64,000 nucleotides of DNA from Ochotona curzoniae (lineage: Eukaryota; Chordata; Mammalia; Lagomorpha; Ochotonidae), in NCBI RefSeq assembly GCF_017591425.1, contig NW_024466218.1, forward strand, positions 15,018,001 through 15,082,000. The letters are read 5' to 3'. Below are positions 13,110-23,500 of the stretch, piece after piece; the stretch's first letter is position 1, and every line of letters begins with the position of its first letter. The notes under the pieces were generated by a model. It ran no database searches. It saw only the letters and a list, made by a program, of their open reading frames with translations, and had not been told where the DNA came from. The position numbers and the translations under genes are program-made.

Positions 13110-13432
13110 CATTTATTTATTTATTTAATTTTTCATTGGAAAGGCAGATATACAGAGAGGAGAGACAGAGAGGAATATCTTCCATCCTATGATTCACTCC
13201 CCAAGCAGCCACAACAACTGGAGCTGGGCCAGTCCAAAGCCAGGAGCCTCTTCCAGGTCTCCCACGTGGGTGTAGGGTCCCAAAGCTTTGGGCCATCCTG
13301 GACTGCTTTCTAAGAAAATAGGCAGGGAGCTGGATGGGAAGCTGGGCCGCCTGGATTAGAACAGGTGCCCATATGGAATTTCGGCAGGTGCAAGACGAGG
13401 ACCTTAACCACTACTCCATCACACCAGGCCCC
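13110..13432 (-). mobile_element. CSINE, full length, minus strand
   Basis: Well-preserved antisense copy. The tail ATTTATTTATTTATTTAAT at 13111-13129 leads to AGATATACAGAGAGGAGAGA, CCACAACAACTGGAGCTGGG, TTTGGGCCATCCTGGACTGC, the GGATTAGAACAGG B-box complement and the head complement CACACCAGGCCCC. ATCATTT occurs on both sides and may be part of the target-site duplication. Confidence 0.92.
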
Positions 13433-13455
13433 ATCATTTTTTCAAGAAGTCACAT

Positions 13456-13790
13456 CCCTGGATCTGGCAAGGTGGCTTAGCAGATAAAGTCCTTGCCTTG
13501 AACGCACTGCAATCCCAATGGACACCAGTTCTAATCCCGGAAGCTCCATTTCCCATCCAGCACCCTGCTTGAGGCCTGGGAAAGCAGTCGAGGACAGCCC
13601 AAAGCCTGGGGACACTGCACCCGTGTGGGAGACCTGGAACAATACCCTGGCTCCTGGCTTTGGATTGGCTAAGTACTGGCCATTGCGGTCACTTGGAGAG
13701 TGACTCATCAGATGGAAGATCTTCCTTTCTGTCTCTCCTTCTCTGTGTATATCTGATTTTGTAATACAAATAAATAAATCTTAAAAAAAT
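13456..13790 (+). mobile_element. CSINE, full length, plus strand, with target-site duplication
   Basis: Sense copy. The head is CTGGATCTGGCAAGGTGGC, the B-box-like motif CAGTTCTAATCCCGG lies at about 13526-13540, GGCCTGGGAAAGCAGTCGAG follows, and the tail is AAATAAATAAATCTTAAAAA. Direct repeats AGAAGTCACAT at 13445-13455 and 13791-13801 flank it exactly as an L1-type target-site duplication would. It lies 12-24 bases from the inverted copy at 13110-13432. Confidence 0.95.
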
Positions 13791-13847
13791 AGAAGTCACA
13801 TTCCTTTGTGCTCTTGATATATACAATTCAATGATAAGAATATTATT

Positions 13848-14162
13848 CAGGTGTTGGTCCCAAAATTTAACAAATTAAGCCTCTGCCTGCAGTGCCAGCA
13901 TCCCACAAGATGACAGCCCTAGTACAAGCTGCTCCACTTCCTATTCAGTTCCCCACTGATTGCCTGGGAAAGCAGTAAAGGATGGCCCCAGTCATGGTCA
14001 GTCACCTGTATGGTTGTAGGAGACCCCAGTGTTCCTGGCTTCTGCATTCGGTTCATCAGAACTCCGGCCATTTGTAGCCACTGGGCAGTGAACGAGATGA
14101 CACAATATTCTCTTTCTCTCTTTCTAAATCTGCTTTTCTACAAAAATACAAATCTTTCAAAA
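13848..14162 (+). mobile_element. Old CSINE, plus strand
   Basis: Diverged sense copy: CCTCTGCCTGCAGTGCCAGC, then GCTCCACTTCCTATTCAG, GCCTGGGAAAGCAGTAAAGG, GGAGACCCCAGTGTTCCTGG, TCTCTTTCTCTCTTTC and an A-rich end. The head reads like the older rabbit-shared subfamily (CTGCCTGCAGTGCCAGCATC) and not like the younger pika-type head. Confidence 0.85.
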
Positions 14163-14277
14163 ATATTACTCATCTTCAATTGACCAAATTAATACAAGAA
14201 TTGAAAAATGAGCTTGAGAAATATCCATTTAGAATTATTTAAAGATGAAAATTTGAAATCTGAAGGTTGCTATTTCA

Positions 14278-14636
14278 TTTTTTAAAATTATTTATTTAGA
14301 ATACAGACTTACAGAAAGGGAAGAAGGAGAGAGGCAGAAGAAGGAGAAAGAGAAAAATAGAGAAAGAAAAAAACATTTTTTTCTGTCCATGTTTCACTCA
14401 CTATGGACACAAGGGCCAGGGTTAGGCCAAGTAAGCCAGAAACCAGGGCCCGGTGCAGTCCCCCAGGCAAGTGGCAGCAGCACCAGCTCTTGGATCACTG
14501 AGCAGTGCTTTCCAAGGCATATTTTGCAAGGAGTTGGATTTAAAAAAAATGGAACAGACAAGACTAGAAACAGGTACCACATGGAATGTCAACATAGCAG
14601 ACAGCAGCTTAATCCTCTGCACCGAAACGCCAATCT
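14278..14636 (-). mobile_element. Old CSINE, minus strand
   Basis: Antisense copy with an A/G-rich expansion of the pyrimidine block (about 14310-14375), then GTTTCACTCACTATGGACAC, GAGCAGTGCTTTCCAAGGC, GGAGTTGGATTT and an old-type head complement (GCAGCTTAATCCTCTGCACC). It lies tail-to-tail with the copy ending at 14162. Confidence 0.75.
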
Positions 14637-15080
14637 CAATTTTTTTTTTCATGATTGTTTAGATGTTTACATTGAGGTAGACAATCAAAGGACTCCTAAA
14701 ATAAAGTTAGAGTTAACTAAAGGTAAAAGGGTTAAAAATTATTTCAACACATTTGTCCAGTGTCATTATATTTGGAACCAATTTTAACTCTCTAAAGTGA
14801 GCAATTTGAGGCCCAATTTAAGTGCAGAAATGATATTTTTCTCCTGTAAAAGGTTTCTAGGCTGCAAAATTGAACATTTCTGTGAAAATGACGTTTTCCA
14901 GCATAGTGCTGCAGTGGTGAAGGACAGGCGATGGAGAATGGCAAGGTGCTTGACTGACACTGTGTCAGAGCCAAACTCAGCACTTTCTATATTCCTATCA
15001 GAATGTGCCGCAAGATTTATAAATGCACAAGTGTACACCAGTATCAATTTTTGGTAAGAAAAACCCTTCCCTGGTATTCA

Positions 15081-15135
15081 TCTCTCTCTCATGCTCTCTC
15101 TCTCTTTCACACACACACACATGCAAAAACACACA
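15081..15135. repeat. (CT)n/(CA)n compound microsatellite
   Basis: CT repeats at 15081-15107 pass directly into CA repeats at 15108-15121, followed by interrupted CA units up to about 15135. This is a simple repeat with no gene around it. Confidence 0.9.
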
Positions 15136-15149
15136 AAACTTTATTATGG

Positions 15150-15480
15150 TAGGATTTAGATATAAATAGTTGTATATATTTAATGTTCACATTTTGGTGA
15201 TTTTGGTAAAAAGAATATAACTGTGAAACTATCACTATCATCAAAACCGTGAACATATCCATAACCATAAAGAAACCTTTCAAGTTTCTTTAAACCCATT
15301 TTATTAGAACTATTATTATTTGTATGTGCATGACAGGATACATATAGAATTAGGACATTTCAGGTTTATAATTGATTATTTGTAACTGTAGGTAATAGAC
15401 TTAATAGTGAATTTGCAGACTTATTTATCTTGCATAAATAAAATTTGTACTTTTTGATCGTAAAATTTCACTTCTCAAAA
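15150..15480. mobile_element. Probable old L1 remnant
   Basis: CTGTGAAACTATCACTATCA, GTGAACATATCCATAACC, and further on GACTTATTTATCTTGCATAA with TTGTACTTTTTGATCG follow the order of a segment common in old mammalian L1 families. It is heavily decayed and strand is not assigned. The call is from memory of family consensus. Confidence 0.5.
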
Positions 15481-15499
15481 AACCCTAATAAACATTCTA

Positions 15500-17700
15500 A
15501 GCTTTGCATTTTATTTTATAGAAATAATGAGAACATTGCATGAATACACCTTGAAAATTACATGCAATATATGTCATGGGATCTAGCTTGCAGAAGAAAC
15601 TTGGGAGGTTGTCATTTTCCCCCTTCCTTTTGAATATGCTGTTACTCCTAAGAGTTCAGATACATAAATTTTTAGCCCATCACATGGCATAGATGCCCAT
15701 TTTGTTTGTTCATGCCTGCAATTTTCATCTATCCACTTGTTTCCCTGCGTGTTTATCCCTGCAGCAGTCTCACTTCATTTTATTTATATATATAATTCTA
15801 TTTTCAGTTTTATTTATGCTCTGTGGAACCGATGATCGATTTCCTTTCTCACATTTGAGTCATGCCTGTTTTCCAAGCCTCTTTCCTTTCCATTCTCTAG
15901 CTCTTCCTCCTCTTGAGGAAGTCACCTGAATATTGTGGGGCAGTCCCTGCAATGATGCTTTGACAGGTTTTGATTGAGAAAAGTAGAAAGCGATAATATC
16001 TTCCACATATAATAAATGGTGTGTCACCATAGTACAGCACTTAGCCAGGCACACTCACAGATACACGTGAATGTGTTGGAAAGTAGGAATGTTGGGTGGA
16101 GTAACAACTCAATTGTGTGAGGAAGAGCCACTTCAGTAAGAGTATCAATAATAAAGTCAAGAAGTGGGTCACTGTGCCCAACAACATACTAAAACAAGAA
16201 GCAATGCCATCCAAAACATTCTAGTTTCTTTCTTTAATTTCTGGCATTCTGTGTTTCTTGACCATGATATTTCCCATTAATGTAGCTCTACATACTAAAT
16301 CCAAATCCTTTATAATTTAGGTCAACACCACATTCTTTGGAAAAGCATTGTTTTCTCTCCTTTCTACGTCATAAGATCTTCCAAGTTCAGGTATAATTCA
16401 CACCTCAGAGTATTCCATACTTTCTTTTCTGACAATGAGGTTACGTTTTTCAAAGTAACTAACACCTAGCATTAGCAAAATTTATATTTACAGATTGTCA
16501 ATTTCACTAATAATTTATATGTATATATGTATTTGGAGCTGCGACTATCTTGGTTAACTCTCTGGTGTGCAATTAGCATATACAATGTTTCATGCATGCA
16601 TCTATGTTTACTATTCGGCACATATATGCACTTATGCAGTTTCTATATCAAATAAGCTAATAGATACCAAATTTAAATTCATTTATAGCAAAATATTGTT
16701 GAAATTCAAATATGTAATGGATTCTCAGAAAATTGCTTCATTTTGTATTTGTCTAAATCGTTAAACTTATGTCTTCTCTCAACATTTTCAGAAAAGTGTT
16801 AAATGCCCTTTTAAAATTTTTTCTCGTGTTTTCTATCTTTCATAGGTCTCTACCATAGTCATCAGGCAGTCCCACCCCACCCTACTCCCATTGCTTCATG
16901 CATTATTGATTTATTTCCTTGAAGAGCACTAGCATTGCTTCTTTCATTATTTGTTAATAGCTTTGCTACAAATAATGTTATTATTTGACTTGCTCTCAGG
17001 GAGATTTCAAGTTCTGAAATCATTGAACAGGATCGTGTGTCTGTATATCCTATTTGCAAGAATAATCCATATGCTTCCTTTTCTAAAAATTCCCATCAGG
17101 AATGTTGGAAACCTTACAAACTTTGATTGAACTGCCCCAGGTCAAATTGAACATCTGGGGAAGAGCTTCTGCATCAGCTGCAGTTGTGCAGTCTTCAATA
17201 CACTGATGACCAAGTTCTAGGAGAAGCATTGGTTTGCGGTTACAGTTTGTGCAAAATGTATACGTGTGTTTAAACATTTTATTATATGATCCAATAAAAT
17301 TGTGTCTACATGGGCAGATAATAAAGTTAAAACTTAGCAATTATCTGGTTATTTTCAACAAAGCCAACAGCCAGATATAAATCTACTCTGACCAAAAAGG
17401 TATCCATAGGTGAGAGACTCAAAATAATATAAATTCAGTGACTATGTTTTTTTTCGCATTTGCAGAAAAAGGATTTGAAATTTTAATATATCTGTTAACA
17501 CTGTTACTCTAAGTAATCTAGAATTCAATATTTGTCAAATAAAATGCCTGTAATAAATTGTTATTATTAGCATCTCTTCCATTATTCTAGACACATAAAT
17601 CTATGCTGAGAGAGAAAAGCAGTTACATAAAGACTAAATTCTACTTTCCCCAAATCATTTATCTTCCAAATTGTGCTTGCTAATTCATTAATTCATCAAT
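15500..17700. other. Unique AT-rich DNA, no gene recognised
   Basis: No SINE, tandem repeat or coding segment seen. Open stretches of up to 85 codons (for example minus strand 17083-17340) have no recognisable motif. Confidence 0.45.
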
Positions 17701-17703
17701 TAT

Positions 17704-17970
17704 TTGAGAGAGGAAGAGAGACAGTGGGGGGAAAGATCAAAGAAAGAGAGAAAGAAGAAGGAAGGAAGGAGGGAATAAAGGAAGGAAGGAAGGAAGGAAG
17801 AGAGAGAGAAAGAAAGAAAGAGAGAGAGAGAGAAAGAAAGAGAGAGAGAGAAAGGGGAAGAAGGAAGAAAAAGAAAGAAAAGGAGAGAAAGGAAGGAGGG
17901 GGAAGAAGGAAGAAACACTGAAGAAGGAAGAAAGAGAAGAGGGGAAAGAGTAGAAGGAAGAAAAAGGAAT
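17704..17970. repeat. Purine (GA/GAAA/GGAA) microsatellite tract
   Basis: About 265 bases of almost pure purine on +, with blocks of GGAA (17777-17800), GAAA, GA and AAGAAGG. It starts with GAGAGAGGAAGAGAGACA. It keeps frames open on both strands, giving low-complexity Lys/Glu/Arg or Ser/Leu/Phe products that are not genes. Such mirror-type purine tracts can form triplex DNA. Confidence 0.95.
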
Positions 17971-17974
17971 GAAC

Positions 17975-19632
17975 ACACTCATAATGTCTACTTGGTATGT
18001 TTGATTACACCTGCCAGTTTCACCCACTAATTCCTTTTCCTGTCTTCTGTCTCTGCCTCTCTCCTTCTGTTACCTGTCCAACAGACTTTTCCTTCAGTTG
18101 CTGAAAAAGGTCTATCTTTAGACTCAGACTTTTACACAGGCTTCTGGGACAGCCAGAGAAAACAATGAAATAAAATAATTATGCATAGTGGGAGCACTGG
18201 TGTAATTACACCTCACACCTCGGTGGATCCATAACACTTCTCTGACGTAAGTAGAAATGAGCAAGCAATATAAATATTCAGAATTGATGACACTGTATTT
18301 AAAAATGATGCATTTCTTCACTTTCTGATTCGATTGTTCTTGTTTTGAAGTAATGCATATGTGAAAATATACTGATCTTGTCCAAAATTATCAATGCAAT
18401 TGTAAATCTGTCTGCTGCCTAGACACTGCCTGTGTGTCACAGAGGATTGATTTACAAATAACCAAGTGAAATGTAATCTTCACAGCTCCAGGGAAAGAAG
18501 ATATGATTTTTATTTTCCGACATTTGAAGGGATTAAAGACTGGCGATGAGTGAATCTCAGAAGGCCAGAGTTAGTCGTTTAAGCAGAAAACTTTGGTATC
18601 GCATGTCTGAGTTTGCAGAAATTGGTAGAAATTTATTGAGGATGTGCTTTTGACATTTTCTCGGCTTTTTCTTTGCAGCCTGCCTGGAGGCCTCTGTTCT
18701 CAGGTCTTGACACTGAAGTAATAATAAAAATGCTCCCAGGTAGAAGGAGGAGGGCATAACAATTATAAGTGGAGGCCTGCAGCAAACTGGTAGGGTGAGT
18801 GAAGTTTATTTTGTCAGTTTTCCATCCATTCTTCTCAGCTATTCTAAAATGCTCCAAGTTTTATACTTATGAAGGGGCTTTGGTGATTTCTTTTTAATGG
18901 AAGACACTTGAGACACACTTGGTAACAAAAAGCTCAATGAAATGAAGGCTACCAAGTGTGTAATATCAGAAATATGCATTCTGTTAGGGAGACTTTTGTG
19001 CTCCCTTGTCCATTTACTACATTGCTTTGGGAAAGAATTCCTGTACAGTCATATTTCAATCAAGCAGAATACTTTTGGTTTCCTCAAACTAATTTGGTGT
19101 CTGTTGCAACACTGTTGACACTTCCTTTCTTGGGCTTTTCTGTAGATCAGATGAGATGGTGTTTCTTCACCGAAGGCATCCTGTGCTTGGCTAGCTTAGG
19201 AAAGGACTATTGCAGTAGGATTCCATGGGCATCAGTCACCCATCCATCATGATGCATCGAGTAACTAAATCTGGTTGTAGTTACCCAAGAAGATCTTTCT
19301 GTGTCTTCTGTTTGTTCACTGAGAGTAAAAATTATTTTCCTTCCCAGATGTACTGGTGTTCTTCAGGGCTGCACAAAGTCCTGAACTAAAGTTAGTTTCT
19401 AACTATTTGTTGAATAGATGCAAATGCATTTGCTGTACTTTATCACTAAATGTTTTCCAAGCTTTTAGATCCTTTGTGTATTTGAAGAAATATCCGATAG
19501 TTTCAAAAGCAAAGTTTTGTTTTTGTAGAGATAACTTCTGTCTGCCCCTCCACCAACAGCAGTAAGTTTATAATCAGTGAAGAAAGAGGGAGGACATTTA
19601 AAGAGGATATCTTAATATATTCATATTTGGAG

Positions 19633-19671
<39 letters not shown>

Positions 19672-20255
19672 TATGTATAATGTTACATAATACATTATAC
19701 ACTGCAATGCAATGAAATGATCCTGGGATAATACTGTAGTAGGGAGGACATTTGGTCACCTCATGCTGTGTGTATCTGAGAACTTTCTAAGACATAATAA
19801 CCCAAAGCAGGTGTGATCTAATTCCTAACTTAAATCATTTTGCACAAAACCCTTGTCCTAACTCTGCACTGGGAAAAGTGTTCAAATGATAAACAATAAT
19901 AATTCCAAACAATTTATCCTAGCTGCATGTGTCATCTACCATACAGTCTCTGTCAAGACAAATACGGAAAATAACAAGAAGACAGTATTCCACTGGCAGA
20001 CTAAGTGCTGAAAAGAAATGAAATTATCAAACAGAAAATATGGCTTGACCAAATAGGCTATTTCAATTTTACAGTTATGTATAAAGCTGGTCTTATCCAA
20101 GTCATTGTGTACAAGAATCTAGAATTAATGCATTATTATAATTTTCCTCATGTTATTTTAAATATAGAGGGAGTATGAAATGCACAATAATTAGAAGGAG
20201 GACATTATGGACTCTGAGCTTCTACCCCTGCCATACAATATAAGCACTGAGACTT
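17975..20255. other. Unique DNA, no gene recognised
   Basis: No SINE is apparent. A 98-codon plus-strand open stretch at 18956-19252 and two overlapping minus-strand ones at 18557-18857 have no motif I know and no convincing splice context. The (CA)n tract at 19636 is listed separately. Confidence 0.45.
19636..19670. repeat. (AC)17 microsatellite
   Basis: Uninterrupted AC dinucleotides over 35 bases, followed by an AT-rich segment with ATAATGTTACATAATACATT. Confidence 0.95.
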
Positions 20256-20261
20256 ATTGTT

Positions 20262-20597
20262 TTGTTTTATTTTTCTAAGATCCCCTCTCTTTCTCTCTTT
20301 CCTTCTCTCTCTCTCTCTCTCGGGGAAAAGGTAGATTTACACAGAGGAGAAAAGTCTTCCATCCACTGGTTTTCTTCCCAGAAGGCCACAACAGCTGGAG
20401 TTGAGCTGCTCCAAAGCCAGGAGGCAGGAGGTAGAAACTTCTTCTGGCCTATGGCCCATGTAGGCTTTACTGCTTTCCCAGACCATAAACAAAGAACTGG
20501 ATGGGAAGTGAAACAGCTTGGACAAAAACCAACACCCATATTGGATCCTGGAGCTTAGAGGTGGAGGATTAGCCAGTTGAGCCATTTTGCCAGCTCC
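20262..20597 (-). mobile_element. CSINE, older subfamily, minus strand
   Basis: Antisense copy. A pyrimidine stretch of CT units (20281-20321) interrupts the tail region, then come GTAGATTTACACAGAGGAGA, CACTGGTTTTCTTCCCAG, CTGCTTTCCCAGACCATAA and the old-type head complement GGAGGATTAGCCAGTTGAGC. It lacks part of the GGGCCATCC block. Confidence 0.85.
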
Positions 20598-20599
20598 AA

Positions 20600-23500
20600 C
20601 AGTGACTTAATTACTAAAGCTAAGATGGCAATTTTTGGCAGTCTTATAGAACTCCAGCCACAATTCCATGAGCATATTAATATGCACAATTTTTATGAAT
20701 TTTGTGGCTGTATGATGTAAAAAAATGTCACTGCATCATAGTTTTTATTATGAAAGTATTATTGGAATTGTTAGAATGAATTGTATTTTGACGTAACTTG
20801 AAAAATTCATTATTGTCTAGACCAAGCCCTTTATTCAAAATCAACTCCATTTGTTTCACAAGATTAAAGCTTCTTTAATTAGCAACGATTAATTACTCCT
20901 TAAAGATGTGTTGTAATACTGTACTAACATAGAGGTACCACTGACAAGGATATAACAAAAATTTTTAAATGCAAAGTTTTCTATCAAATTTCAATTTACT
21001 AATTTCAGTCTTTCTTATTTTAGACATTTAGTGTTTCGCGCATATCACCTTGAAGTTTTGTGTATGTTTCTGTTATTATAGATATCCTCATCTAGAGGTT
21101 AAGCCAATGAAAGGTTGTGGCCTTCATCATTTTATACTGTTGAGTTTTGTTTATCGATTCTTGTATGTAGTAGGTGCCTCTTACAATTTTAAATCTGCTA
21201 TTGATTATAATCTGAGTGTATGGAAACTAACAATCACTCACAAAGAAAGTGGTGTCCAAGGAAGCACAAAATGTCGAATGCACATGGTTTGGAGGGAGTG
21301 TTCCACTTGACTCTCAACTCAGGACGGATGTATAAAAGCTTCTGCCAACCTGCTGATAGACTTACAAGAAATGAGCTGAAAGCAGCTGATCAGTGGCATC
21401 TGTTAACTGGCACTTTGATGTGCAGGGCAGCTGTCAAGCAATTCTGCATTCTTCTGCTTTTCATTTAATTAACATGGTGAGGCACCCAAAAACTCACTTG
21501 CTTTCCCAGAAGGACTGGAAGCTAGCTCTCCAAGGAAAGCATTGGCAAAACTCACTCTTTCACAGACATACCTCCCTTTGATTCACTTCTTCTGACCCCA
21601 AAGGCATCATCACTAACACTGGCTTTCCTTATGATTGAAATGAAAACAGTGTTTGGAATGAAAAAATAAACAGTGAGATGAGCATAGCTAAGCAAAGACT
21701 AAACTCAGTAGTGGCAATTGCCTCAATTCCCCAGTGGCCTGTGAAATACTAAATACAGTGAACTACAAGCCGTATTGCTTAACAACAAAAACAATAACTC
21801 TTTTGGGGGATATGGAATGATTAATTGAAGATGTAAAGTCACAGTTATGGCAAAGAATATAATATGGCTATATGATTTGGTAAAGGGAAGCTTTTCTTTT
21901 GCTAGTAGCTTGTAAAATAAGCTGCTTGTTTCAAAGAAGTTTAAGGAAAACCAATCAGATGTGCATTAAAAAAAATCACAGATGTGCATTGAAAATCAAA
22001 TCAAACAGGTGCCAGGTTGGAGTTCAATCTACCTCAACACTAGAATTCTCAAACAAAATGAAGGAGCTAAAGTTTGACAGAGTCAGTTGGGATCAAATTG
22101 TAGAAAATTGCAAATGATACACCAAGTACTTGTCACTTTCTCTGGACCAGGATAAAATTACCATTCCCCTTGACTTGACAAAACTGAAGCTTTTCATGAC
22201 TGTGGACCCGTCTCCCTTTCTAGGAGCATTTTCTTGGGGAAAAAAAAAATGCTCTTATAAATTCTTGCTCTTCCCCTTTGATATGTAAATCTTCTACAAC
22301 CCAGAATTGTCATTCTCAAGGACCACAGTGTCATCCCTTTGAAATGTAATCATCAAAGGAGATATTCCAGCCCCCAACACATCTCTCAGTATCAATGGGA
22401 ACCTAACTTCTATAAGCTACAAAAAACTAATGAGGAAACACAAGAGGCCTAATCACTTTCACTAAAGCTCCCAATGTCCTAACCTGCAGAATTTTTTCAT
22501 TAGCTCATCCAGTTTTTAGATTTTCTTCTAATTTTATTTCAGAGTATTTGAGTGGTATCTTGTTTTCTTATTGCTGTAGTTGAATATTCCGTTTAACTCC
22601 ATGTGGTACATATTTAATACTCTGACAGGTGATGATTAAATTGATAATAATATGGAAATAACACTTTAGTAAAGGCCTGTCAATTATCTCCCCTCTGTTA
22701 AGGAAACTCTGGCATATTCTCTGTACCATGAACAACTCCAAGAACTGAGACTTCTTAGGTTGTTTTTGCCCAACCGTGAATCTTACCAAACAAGGATAAG
22801 ATGCGCCAAGTCCTGAGCTTTTCTTCAGTGCCAGTGTCAGCATTTGGTCAACTAGTAGTTAATGGTAGAGTTGTCTTAAATGGTGCATCTCTTCCCTTTT
22901 TAAATCTACTGATCATAAAACTGCCCTCAGAAATTTCTTGTATCTCTAAAGCACAGTGCTCTCCCATGCTCAAGTTCCCATAGCCATCTTTGACATATTA
23001 TTTTGTATTTTCTAATTCCATAATTCTTTTGTAGATCCTCCTGTTTTTTGATGCTCATTCTAACTTTCCGACAATGTTATAAAGACTTCCAACAGCTTAA
23101 ATGACTATTAATGGCTTAATGCTCCATTGCACGTAGACAAAATATGTGCATTCTTACAGGGACAGTTTAGAAGAATGTTTTAAATGAATGTCTCTCTAAT
23201 GATAGAATGAGGATCTATACATGTTTCTGGAAAATGATATCGCCTATCAGCTCTGTGTCATAGGAGAAGAGTGTTGTAGCCAGCCCTTGCAGGTAGCAAA
23301 TAATCCAGGATATACAAGGCCATTCAAACCCTGCTCAATCTTAGTGTCGAATCTCTCCTTGCCTCTGCTTCTGTGTGTTTCTCTTGGGATGAGTACACAG
23401 CCCTGCTTTTTATCTGTGGAAAGCTGCTAAGTGTTGGGAGGGAGGCGAGGGCATTTAATTTGCTACAGTGACTATTAAGATAGTCATTCTTCACATCTGA

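Noticed and set aside
17673..18027. Overlapping ORFs of K/E/R-rich and S/L/F-rich proteins
   Set aside because: Both strands are open only because the homopurine microsatellite contains no stop codons in these frames.
18956..19252. 98-codon plus-strand ORF
   Set aside because: No domain, signal peptide or splice context recognised, and length is within chance expectation.
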